A stretch of DNA of 64,000 bases from Paraflavitalea devenefica (lineage in GTDB: Bacteria > Bacteroidota > Bacteroidia > Chitinophagales > Chitinophagaceae), in assembly GCF_011759375.1 (NCBI RefSeq), contig NZ_JAARML010000008.1, positions 1 through 64,000 of the forward strand, in the 5' to 3' direction. The first letter of the stretch is position 1. Each line of letters opens with the position of its first letter. A model generated the notes under the pieces. That model worked only from the letters and a program-made list of their open reading frames with translations. It ran no database searches and had not been told where the DNA came from. This document shows positions 1-8,350 of this stretch, piece after piece. Position numbers and translations under genes: made by a program.

Positions 1-92
1 CTGCTTCAAAAAACTTCCATCCTTAGTTATTCCCCCAGAATTTTATTCTTCCAGGAGCTTCCTTCTATTACACACCATATATCGTCCTAAAA

Positions 93-125
93 TGAAAAAA
101 GACCGTCTCATTCTTTTGAGACGGC
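93..125 (-). terminator. Intrinsic terminator of the zincin-like gene
   Basis: On the minus strand an 8-bp perfect stem (CCGTCTCA at 103-110 with TGAGACGG at 117-124, 6-nt loop) is followed by a T-rich run (the A-run at 92-100 on the plus strand). It lies about 35 bases after the stop of the gene that ends at 160. Confidence 0.8.
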
Positions 126-159
126 CTCATTTCTCATTATTGTATAGGTTAGCGGTTCG

Positions 160-1053
160 TCAGCGGCGGGGAGCGGGTTTTATGTTGCGGCCATGGTATA
201 CATCGGCTGGAATATGGTGGGTAGCGTACACGCGTTCCAGTATGCTGTATAAAGTGGGATCATAGCTTTTGAGGTCTTCCGGCGATTGTACGCGGATGTT
301 CCCGTCATAGAATTCATAGTTGCTCCAGAACCACCACTGGCTGCCTTCGGCCCAATATTCGGCTACGGTATTAATGGCATATTGTCCTTTGTACAATCCT
401 TTGGCTTTTGCGGCTTCATAGGCCGGGGCGATCTCGGCAAACAAAGCAGAGTCTGCATTGCGCAGAGCGCCCATGATGTTGTGACTGAACTCATGTACCA
501 GGATGTTCTCTCCATAATACCGGGTGCCGGGATAACCCAGCAGGTTTTCTTCTGCGCAGGAGGTAACGGTGCCACCCATGCCCCTGGCCCGTTTGTTCCA
601 GTACTCGCGGTCGGTCATGCTGGCAATGCCGCCGGGCTTGTCATAGTTTTCCCGCTCACCAGGAGTCAGCCGCCTGTCATCGCGTGTGGGCTTTTTCCAA
701 TTGCTGCGTTCCGGGAGGTCTGTTTCCATTTCTGTTTCTGCCATGACCAGCACGCGGGCTTTACGGCGTACCAGTTCGGCACGGATGTCGGGCCTTTTGG
801 TAAGCATACAATTCACAATGTCACGCGCCATCAACAGGGCGGCATTGGGCACTTTGGGAGAGGAAACAATGGGAATGCCAAAGGCATCGGCATACTTCTT
901 ATAAAAGGTGTCCAGCGATAGCGATGCCGGCGGCGGCGTTATCATGGCCTGCTCATAGTCTTTTACCAGGGGTTCGCGTGCCTGTTGTGCAGTAACGGAA
1001 ACGGCGGCGCCAAGGAAGCAAAGCAGTAATAGGGGGTGGAATGCTAATTTCAT
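160..1053 (-). CDS. Secreted zincin-like metalloprotein (HExxH)
   Basis: The start at 1053 is preferred over the in-frame ATG at 1089 because it places a clean signal peptide (MKLAFHPLLLLCFLGAAVSVTAQ) at the N-terminus. The mature protein has a zinc-binding HEFSH motif (about H187-E188-H191), followed about 40 residues later by AEYWAEG, whose glutamates are candidates for the third ligand of a gluzincin. The region before it holds GTRYYGENILVHEF and a cysteine pair (about C82, C166). The fold suggests a secreted metallopeptidase or a domesticated zincin, but I recognise no named family and the substrate is unknown. It is a single-gene unit with its own terminator, divergent from the giant surface protein gene. 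Confidence 0.7.
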   Translation of the reverse strand: MKLAFHPLLLLCFLGAAVSVTAQQAREPLVKDYEQAMITPPPASLSLDTFYKKYADAFGIPIVSSPKVPNAALLMARDIVNCMLTKRPDIRAELVRRKARVLVMAETEMETDLPERSNWKKPTRDDRRLTPGERENYDKPGGIASMTDREYWNKRARGMGGTVTSCAEENLLGYPGTRYYGENILVHEFSHNIMGALRNADSALFAEIAPAYEAAKAKGLYKGQYAINTVAEYWAEGSQWWFWSNYEFYDGNIRVQSPEDLKSYDPTLYSILERVYATHHIPADVYHGRNIKPAPRR

Positions 1054-1487
1054 ATTGTATGTAAGAGGCATAAATATCCGTGTTATCAATGATTTGGGCT
1101 AAATACCGCTTCACCTCGTTTTTGCCGATATTACCTTAATCAGGAAGATTGCGGATACATATTGTGTATAGTAATACACATTCGTACAATTTTAAACACT
1201 GCTGTCAAAAAAATCACTAAGTGGTAGTACTTAGTAGCATGAATTTATTTACATTTACGTTACCAGCAGTAAATGAACCTCTGTCTTTTGCACCAAGGTT
1301 CTGCAAAAGACAAATACCCCCTAAACATTTCCTTTTTTGATTGGTAGCCAGTAGCACCGTCAGGTTAAGCCTATACAGCTATGCTGTACGGTAACTGTTG
1401 TGCCTTGTTGACTATATACAATAGTCAAACGATTTTTTATTCCCCCAACCATACCGGAAAAACCATTATCAATTAAAATCATGTACT
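1054..1487. promoter_or_regulatory. Divergent intergenic region with four inverted repeats
   Basis: About 430 non-coding bases separate the zincin-like gene from the giant surface-protein gene. Four dyads are visible: ACTAAGT/ACTTAGT at 1216-1235 (6-nt spacer), an 11-bp perfect pair TGTCTTTTGCA/TGCAAAAGACA at 1282-1312 (9-nt spacer), TACAGC/GCTGTA at 1374-1388 (3-nt spacer), and TTGACTAT/ATAGTCAA at 1408-1428 (5-nt spacer) followed closely by a T-run at about 1433-1438. The first looks like an operator. The last resembles an attenuator or leader terminator 50-80 bases before the start codon. No clear TTTG/TAnnTTTG promoter was identified. Confidence 0.5.
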
Positions 1488-4400
1488 ATGATCCGTCTCT
1501 ACTCCTTATCTGGGGTAATTATCCTCCTGCAGTTTTTTTCGTTATCCCTCCACGCACAAACCACCAGTTGGAAAGGAACTGTCAGTACTTCCTGGCGTGA
1601 ATCGGCTAACTGGACCAACGGTGTTCCCAGCTCCACCAAGGACGCTATTGTCGGGGATGCCAATTTCACGGGCTCTTTTCAGCCGCTCATATCGAGATCG
1701 GCCACTGCCAAATCGCTGACCTTGGGTGGAACAAAAGCGTCTACCTTAACACTAAGTAAGGCCCTAACGGTGTCGGGCGATATTACCATTACCGGCAATG
1801 GCACGATTTCCCAGGGCGGTACTACCATTTCACTTACAGGCAACTGGACCAACAATGGCAGTTATTCCGCTACCAGCGGCAGCGCTACAGTTGCCATGGC
1901 AGGTAGTGCACAAACAATTGGTGGCGCTGTTACCACTACCTTTCGGAAGCTCACAGTAAATGCGGGCAGTACGGTTACCTTAGCCAGGGCTGTAAATGTA
2001 ACCGGTACGAACAGTTTACTTCGGGTAAAGGGGACGCTGCATCCTGGCGAAAGTCCTACAAACCTGGTCACGGCCGGGGCTTTAACAGTTGATGCCAATG
2101 CTATCCTAAAAGTATACGCGTCTACTTTTGCCAGCAACTATACGGTATCGGGCACCACTACCCTGAATGCCGGCAGCACGGTAGAATATGCAGCCGACGG
2201 TAATCAAACGGTACTCAATACACTTACTTATGGTACATTGCGCATCAGCGGAAGCGGTATTAAAACACCGGCCGGTAACCTGAATACGCTGGCCTCATCG
2301 TCAAGCACAGTAGGTAATATTTATGTGGCGGCAGGCACGCTGGACCTTAGTACGTTTACTGCCAACCGCGGTACATCAGTAACGGGTGGCACTTTTACAG
2401 TCTCGAATGGCGCTACCCTAAAGATCGGGGGCGCCAATACGTTCCCCACCAACTATGCCACCCGCACACTAACCCTTACCAGCACGGTAGAATATGCAGG
2501 TGCGGCACAAACAGTAGCAGCTAATACTTACGGGAATCTTACGCTTAGCAGTTCGGCCGGCGCAGCTACCAAGACCTTCCCCGCTACGCCTTTTACCATT
2601 GCCGGCAACCTTACAGCCACGATTGGTTCAGGTACTTCGGTGTCCTTCACTGCTGCTGCCGCATTGACCATCAGTGGCAATGTAACACTGGGAGCTTCCA
2701 CTACTTTTAATGCCAGCAGTTTTTCACATATCATAACCGGTAACTGGATCAATAATGGTACGTTTACCGGCAGTACCAGTACGGTTACTTTTAATGGAGC
2801 CGGAACCCAACTCAGTGGCACAGGCGTCAATAATTTTAATAATATTTCTTTTGCCGCTTCTAATATTACGGCGGCCGGTTCTGCCGCGCTTAGTATTGCA
2901 GGCAACTTCAGCACAACCGGTCCGGGCATTTTTACCCATCAGAGCGGTGGCACCATTGCCTTCAGCGGTACTGCCAAAACCATTAGCGGTACAGGCATTA
3001 CTTTCGATAATCTGTCGGTTACCGGTACTATAAGCACCGCCAACTCATTACTATTAACAGGCAACCTGGCGGTTAGTGCCGGTAGTTTTAGTCAAACAGC
3101 CGGCATTCTTACTATGAGTGGCTCGTCCAAAACCATCAGTGGTGGCGCCACAAAATCTTTCTACGGCCTCACCATTACAGGTACTGTCACTACGGCCGTC
3201 AGCTTTTCTGTTGCATCGGTGCTGGATATAAGCGGCAGCCTGACCGCTACTGCAGGCACGGCCACTTTTACCGGCACTTCTTCCCTCAACGGTACTGCCA
3301 ACCTGTTTGATGTAACCCTGAACGGCACTTCCCTGCGATTATCCACCAATGCTGTACTGGGTATTGCGAACGTATATACTGTTATGGCGGGTACCCTGGA
3401 CGTAACCAGCACCTCTCCCAATACGGTGAACTTTAACGGCACCGGAGCACAAACAGTTAATAGCGGCACTTATCACCATCTCACCATCTCCAATGGCAAT
3501 ACAAAAGCTGCCAGTGGCGCCATTACTACTAACGGACATATTACCATTGCTGCCAGCACTACTTTCAGTGGGGGCAATTTCACCCATACGGTGAATGGTG
3601 ATTGGGTTAACCAGGGTAGCTTTACTCCCGGTATAGGCACCCTCACCTTCGCCGGCAGCCTTCCTTCTGCGATTGCGGGAGCTACTACTTTCAACACACT
3701 CACTATTAATAAGGCTGCCGCAGTAACTGTGGTAAGCCTGCAGAACAATGTAAGTGCAGGCACTATTAATATGACGAGTGGCCTTTTAAATACAGGCAGT
3801 AATACAGTGACCATTACTACCACCCGCACCGGCAATGGCATTATCCTGGGCAATATCCAGCGTACGCATGCATTTGCTACCAGCACCGCTTATGCTTTTG
3901 AGAGCCCTTCCAATACTATTACCTTTTCTTCCATCGGCGTAGCGGTTTCCAGCGTTACGGTATCGGTTACCAAAGGAGGTATTGACGATTTTCCTTTTGG
4001 TGGCGCCATCAACCGGCAATACAATATATCTATCCCATCGGGCACGTATACGGCTGTGCTGCGCCTGCATTATGAAGATGATGAACTGAATGGCAATGCA
4101 GAAGCCACCATGCCCTTGTGGAATTACACAGGCGCCGCCTGGGCCAATGCTGGCAAAACAACCAACAGCGCGGCCTCCAATTATGTGGAATTAAGCGGCC
4201 TTGGCAATATTACTACCCGGTGGACCTTATCAGATGCACCGAATGTGACCCGGTGGACAGGTGCGCTGAGCACCGACTGGAATACGGCCGGCAACTGGAC
4301 CGCCGTACAGGGTAGTCCGGGCGCAGTGCCTACGGCCAATGATATTGTAGAGATCGGCACAGCCGCCTTTACCAATCAGCCTGCCATTACCACTGCAGCC

Positions 4401-7400
4401 AATGCAAAAAGTATCCTCTTTGGCAGCACCCAGGCAGCTACACTTTCCCTCAATGCAGGCGGTTCACTTACTACAGCCGGTAATATACAGGGAAGCTGGA
4501 GCGGTAATGCCACCCATACGATCAATGCAGGTGCACAAACTATCACAGTAAATGGCGATCTGACTTTGAGTGATGGCACTGCAGGTCATGCAATCAATCT
4601 TGCTATTGGTACAGGTACCGTGGGTGTAACGGGGTCCATCACCCAATCGGGTGGGGCCAATATTGTATTTTCGGGAGCAGGCACCTTGTCAACAGGCAAT
4701 AATTTTAATTATGTGAGTGGCACTTTCACACCAGGTACCGGAACAGTCGTCTATAATGGCTCCAACGCGCAAATTGTAGCCGGCGTAAGCTATCATAATC
4801 TTAGCATCAATAAAAGCAGCGGTATTGCTTCTGCCAGTGCCTCTATTCCGCTATCCGGTGATCTTGCCTTACAGGGCGGCGCCCTTAAACTGCCGGTCAA
4901 TGCTACTATTGCCGGCAATATAAGTACCAGTGCAGGTACCAGTATCACCAGTGAAAATGTTACCATTACAGTAGGCGGTAACTGGACCCATAGCGGCACT
5001 TTTACACCCGGCAACGGAACGGTGGTGTTGAATGGCGCCGGTGCGCAGACAATAGATGCCACTACTTTCAATAACCTGGTGATCAATAAAAGCTCCGGTA
5101 CTGCTTCATTAACCGGTAATGTGGTTATCAATAATGATCTCAGCGTTAATGCCGGCACATTGGACATAGGGAGTTTTACCGCTTCCCGCAGCACTGCCGG
5201 TGGTACGTTTACGATCGCATCAGGTGCTACCCTGCTGATGGGCGGCGCTACCAATTTTCCTGCTAATTATGGCATCTACAGCCTGGCTGCCACCAGTACG
5301 GTGAATTATAATGGAACTGCGGACCAAACAGTAGCAGGTATTACTTATGGTAATCTTACTTTTAGTAACGGAGGCACCAATGCAAAGCTGCTGGCTGGTC
5401 CCGCCACCATCAATGGCGACCTTACCATTAACAGTGGCGCTACTTTTAATGCGGGAGGATCATACAGTGTAGGCTTGGGCGGCAATTGGGTAAACAATGG
5501 CAGTTTTGTTCCGGCTACCAGCACCCTGCTACTCAATGGCGCTGCTAAAACCATCAGCGGCAATACCACTTTTAACAGGATCACGGTATATGGCAGTTAT
5601 ACGGTTAACAACAGTGATATTGTTTATAATGATTTACTGAATGTTACCAGCACCGGATCGTACGCAGCCGGTTCGGGCAATGCCACCGTGAATGGAGACC
5701 TGACCAACAGTGGCAGCCTTACCAGTACCGGTGTTACTACTTTCACCGGTACTACGGTGCAAACCATCCGCTTCATCAATGCCCTCGTCTCCAACTCGTC
5801 CGGCGTGATCAATTTCAATGGCAATGTATCGCCTGTATTGAATTCCACCAGTTCGCCTACTTATGCCAATCTTAATGTCAACAATACAGCCGGTGTAAAT
5901 CCCAGCGTGAACTGGCTGGTGCTGGTAAGCTTTACTATTGGCAGTGGCGCTACTTTTAACGGTGGCACACTAACCCATACTATCAAAGGCAATTTTACCA
6001 ACAACGGTACAGTAACCAGCACAGGTACGTTGTGGTTTGATCCTTCAACTCCTGTAACGGTGAATTTTGGTCCGTCCTTTTCCAGCACCGGCACGCTCAT
6101 TCTCGATGGTTCCGCGCCTATTACTTTCACAGGGACTCCCACTACATTGACTCATGTAGATATTGAAAGCACGGCCGGTGTTACTCCGCCAACAGGCTGG
6201 AATATAGGCGGCGATTTTATCGTGCACAGTGATGCTACTTTTAATGCAGGCAGTCACTCCTATACAGTAGCAGGCGATATAGAGAGCAATGGCACCCTGA
6301 ATGGCGGCACCTCCACCTTCACCATGACTTCAGCAGCAGGCCAGATAACAGGCAGCCCAGGCACCCATTTTTACAATTTCACCGTAACAGGTAATGCCAC
6401 AGCCAATACCGATTTCCAGGTTGACCATGATTTTACCAATAATGGCGTATTTGATGCTACGGTGGGTGGGTTGGCCATGACAGGCAATATTGCGGGCACC
6501 ATTGGCGGCACCACCAATCCATCAACGATTGCGCATCTTACCATTAATAAAGGGTACAACGTTCCTGTTACCCTGGCGCGTAATATTACCACCCTTACTA
6601 TCCTGCGCCTTACGGAAGGTATTCTCGATGCGGGCAGCTTTACGCTCACACAGGATGCAACGGATGGAGGAGAACTGGATATTGAAGACAGCGCTGTACT
6701 GAAGATCGGCGGCACCAATACGTTGCCTGTTTTTGATACTTACTCGCTGGATACCCTGAGTACGGTTGATTATGCAGGCACTACGCAAAGCATTGCCACG
6801 AATGTTACTTATGGTAATCTCACTGTTTCGACAGTTGGCACCAAAACACCCGGAGCAGCGCTTACTATGTTGAATGATTTCAACCTCAGCAATGGTACTT
6901 TCACCGGTGGCAGCTTCACCCACCTGCTGGGCGGCGACTGGAATATGACCAGTGGCACCTTTACCAATACCAGTACTACTATCCAGTTGAATGGTGTTGA
7001 TTCGCAGTCTATTTTTTCTACCGGACCTTTTAGCAATCTTACTATTAATAAAGCTACCGGACCGGCCTTGCTGGCAGGCAATGTTACAGTTAATAATACG
7101 CTCAACTTTACGACTGGTAAGTTATGGCTCTCCAGCAATAACTTAACCATGGGTACCACAGGTGCCATCACCGGCGCTACTGCTACCAGTTATATTGTTG
7201 CAGAAGGGGCAGGTACGCTGGCACAACCCGTTACCAATGGTGGCAGCAAGGCTTTCCCGGTGGGAACTTCCCTGCAATATATTCCTGCTACGGTAGCGCT
7301 TACTGCCGGTTCGGTTACTGACAATATTTCTGTCCGGGTACTTGACAATGCTTATTTTGATGGCGATACAGGCCCTGCTGCTACCTCCGGCGCCGTAGAT

Positions 7401-8195
7401 GCTACCTGGCTGATCAATGAAAGCGTAGCGGGAGGTTCAGTGGCCACCATTACCCTGCAATGGCCGGGTATACTGGAACTGCCCGGTTTTGCGAGAGGCA
7501 TGAGTCGCCTGGCACATTATACCGGCGGCAATTGGGATTATGGCCCCGGCGATATTGCAGCAACCGGAACAGATCCTTATACTGTAACACGGGGAGGATT
7601 CACCAGCTTCTCTCCTTTTGCCGTGTCTTCCTTTCTGGCGCTTCCCGTTACCTGGTTAAACATCAGTGGCAAGAATAATGGCAGGGATAATGAAATCAGG
7701 TGGTCAACCGCCAATGAAACCAATAATGAATATTTTGCAGTAGAAGTATCGGTCAATGGAATAGATTTCGTTGAAGTGGGACGTGTGCCGGGCGCCAACA
7801 ACTCCCTGTTTGAACAGCACTATACTTTTGTGCACAAAAATGTGCCTTACACAGAAGCCTGGTATAGGATTAAACAAGTGGATATCAACGGACGGTATTC
7901 TTATTCAAGAATGGTTAAAGTAACTATGGGCGAACAATTGCGCAGTGGCCTGGTGTATATTACCAATCCCGTGCAAAACAGGGTAACTGCCCTGATACGG
8001 GCCGAAAAGGCTTATCCTGCCAATATGCTTATTGTAGATGCTGTGGGAAGAGTGATCCATAAACAATCCATGCGGCTTAATACCGGCAGCAATGTGGTTG
8101 AGATCAGTCTGGCCCGGTATCCCCGCGGAGCCTATTTCATGCAGTATATAGATGAATACGGCAACAGGCAGGTGGCCAGGTTTGTAAAACAGTAA
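1488..8195 (+). CDS. Giant repetitive T9SS-secreted surface protein
   Basis: This 2,235-residue protein has an N-terminal signal peptide ending in SLHAQ, then a Thr/Ser/Gly/Asn-rich body of short beta-strand repeats (GNLT, GTFT, NGAGTQ, TINKSSG), as expected for a right-handed beta-helix or adhesin. Two entry modules of the type W-x-G-x-x-S-T-x-W-x-x-x-x-N-W occur at about residues 28-45 and 923-940, splitting it into two halves. Between them, at about 840-900, is a compact domain containing YEDDELNGNAE. The C-terminus has a fibronectin-like domain (VTWLNISGK, then WYRIKQVDINGRYSYSRMV) and a type A T9SS sorting domain ending RGAYFMQYIDEYGNRQVARFVKQ (shortened here to its last strands). It is therefore expected at the cell surface or released. 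Function (adhesion, gliding, matrix) is not determined by the sequence. Confidence 0.85.
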   Translation: MIRLYSLSGVIILLQFFSLSLHAQTTSWKGTVSTSWRESANWTNGVPSSTKDAIVGDANFTGSFQPLISRSATAKSLTLGGTKASTLTLSKALTVSGDITITGNGTISQGGTTISLTGNWTNNGSYSATSGSATVAMAGSAQTIGGAVTTTFRKLTVNAGSTVTLARAVNVTGTNSLLRVKGTLHPGESPTNLVTAGALTVDANAILKVYASTFASNYTVSGTTTLNAGSTVEYAADGNQTVLNTLTYGTLRISGSGIKTPAGNLNTLASSSSTVGNIYVAAGTLDLSTFTANRGTSVTGGTFTVSNGATLKIGGANTFPTNYATRTLTLTSTVEYAGAAQTVAANTYGNLTLSSSAGAATKTFPATPFTIAGNLTATIGSGTSVSFTAAAALTISGNVTLGASTTFNASSFSHIITGNWINNGTFTGSTSTVTFNGAGTQLSGTGVNNFNNISFAASNITAAGSAALSIAGNFSTTGPGIFTHQSGGTIAFSGTAKTISGTGITFDNLSVTGTISTANSLLLTGNLAVSAGSFSQTAGILTMSGSSKTISGGATKSFYGLTITGTVTTAVSFSVASVLDISGSLTATAGTATFTGTSSLNGTANLFDVTLNGTSLRLSTNAVLGIANVYTVMAGTLDVTSTSPNTVNFNGTGAQTVNSGTYHHLTISNGNTKAASGAITTNGHITIAASTTFSGGNFTHTVNGDWVNQGSFTPGIGTLTFAGSLPSAIAGATTFNTLTINKAAAVTVVSLQNNVSAGTINMTSGLLNTGSNTVTITTTRTGNGIILGNIQRTHAFATSTAYAFESPSNTITFSSIGVAVSSVTVSVTKGGIDDFPFGGAINRQYNISIPSGTYTAVLRLHYEDDELNGNAEATMPLWNYTGAAWANAGKTTNSAASNYVELSGLGNITTRWTLSDAPNVTRWTGALSTDWNTAGNWTAVQGSPGAVPTANDIVEIGTAAFTNQPAITTAANAKSILFGSTQAATLSLNAGGSLTTAGNIQGSWSGNATHTINAGAQTITVNGDLTLSDGTAGHAINLAIGTGTVGVTGSITQSGGANIVFSGAGTLSTGNNFNYVSGTFTPGTGTVVYNGSNAQIVAGVSYHNLSINKSSGIASASASIPLSGDLALQGGALKLPVNATIAGNISTSAGTSITSENVTITVGGNWTHSGTFTPGNGTVVLNGAGAQTIDATTFNNLVINKSSGTASLTGNVVINNDLSVNAGTLDIGSFTASRSTAGGTFTIASGATLLMGGATNFPANYGIYSLAATSTVNYNGTADQTVAGITYGNLTFSNGGTNAKLLAGPATINGDLTINSGATFNAGGSYSVGLGGNWVNNGSFVPATSTLLLNGAAKTISGNTTFNRITVYGSYTVNNSDIVYNDLLNVTSTGSYAAGSGNATVNGDLTNSGSLTSTGVTTFTGTTVQTIRFINALVSNSSGVINFNGNVSPVLNSTSSPTYANLNVNNTAGVNPSVNWLVLVSFTIGSGATFNGGTLTHTIKGNFTNNGTVTSTGTLWFDPSTPVTVNFGPSFSSTGTLILDGSAPITFTGTPTTLTHVDIESTAGVTPPTGWNIGGDFIVHSDATFNAGSHSYTVAGDIESNGTLNGGTSTFTMTSAAGQITGSPGTHFYNFTVTGNATANTDFQVDHDFTNNGVFDATVGGLAMTGNIAGTIGGTTNPSTIAHLTINKGYNVPVTLARNITTLTILRLTEGILDAGSFTLTQDATDGGELDIEDSAVLKIGGTNTLPVFDTYSLDTLSTVDYAGTTQSIATNVTYGNLTVSTVGTKTPGAALTMLNDFNLSNGTFTGGSFTHLLGGDWNMTSGTFTNTSTTIQLNGVDSQSIFSTGPFSNLTINKATGPALLAGNVTVNNTLNFTTGKLWLSSNNLTMGTTGAITGATATSYIVAEGAGTLAQPVTNGGSKAFPVGTSLQYIPATVALTAGSVTDNISVRVLDNAYFDGDTGPAATSGAVDATWLINESVAGGSVATITLQWPGILELPGFARGMSRLAHYTGGNWDYGPGDIAATGTDPYTVTRGGFTSFSPFAVSSFLALPVTWLNISGKNNGRDNEIRWSTANETNNEYFAVEVSVNGIDFVEVGRVPGANNSLFEQHYTFVHKNVPYTEAWYRIKQVDINGRYSYSRMVKVTMGEQLRSGLVYITNPVQNRVTALIRAEKAYPANMLIVDAVGRVIHKQSMRLNTGSNVVEISLARYPRGAYFMQYIDEYGNRQVARFVKQ

Positions 8196-8243
8196 AATAG
8201 CCGGTCCGCAGGACTCCTTCGGAGAGTAAGCGTTTTAGTATAG

Positions 8244-8273
8244 AGCCGCGGGCCATAAGGTCCGCGGCTTTTT
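8244..8273 (+). terminator. Strong intrinsic terminator after the giant surface protein
   Basis: AGCCGCGGGCC at 8244-8254 pairs with GGTCCGCGGCT at 8259-8269 (one G-T wobble) around an ATAA loop and runs into TTTTT. It sits about 50 bases after the stop codon and isolates this gene from the kinase downstream. Confidence 0.88.
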
Positions 8274-8300
8274 CGTATCACCCTATCAGGGTATTGCCCA

Positions 8301-8331
8301 TTGCTGCAGGATGCTTAAAATTGTACATTTA
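8301..8331 (+). promoter_or_regulatory. Candidate Bacteroidetes promoter of the sensor kinase
   Basis: TTG at 8301-8303, 20 bases, then TACATTTA at 8324-8331, one base off the TAnnTTTG -7 consensus. It lies 20 bases before the TTG start at 8351, and so argues against the upstream TTG at 8294 as the start codon. Confidence 0.35.
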
Positions 8332-8350
8332 CAGGGCACAACCATTCACC

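Noticed and set aside
286..921. Long plus-strand frame of 211 residues
   Set aside because: It is a shadow of the minus-strand zincin-like gene, whose signal peptide, HExxH motif and terminator fit far better.
1862..7801. Many minus-strand frames inside the giant surface-protein gene
   Set aside because: They arise from the repetitive Thr/Ala/Gly codons read in reverse; none has a signal, domain or promoter.
8294..8350. Upstream TTG start of the sensor kinase
   Set aside because: A candidate promoter lies between 8294 and 8351, and the N-terminus from 8294 would not be a clean signal peptide.
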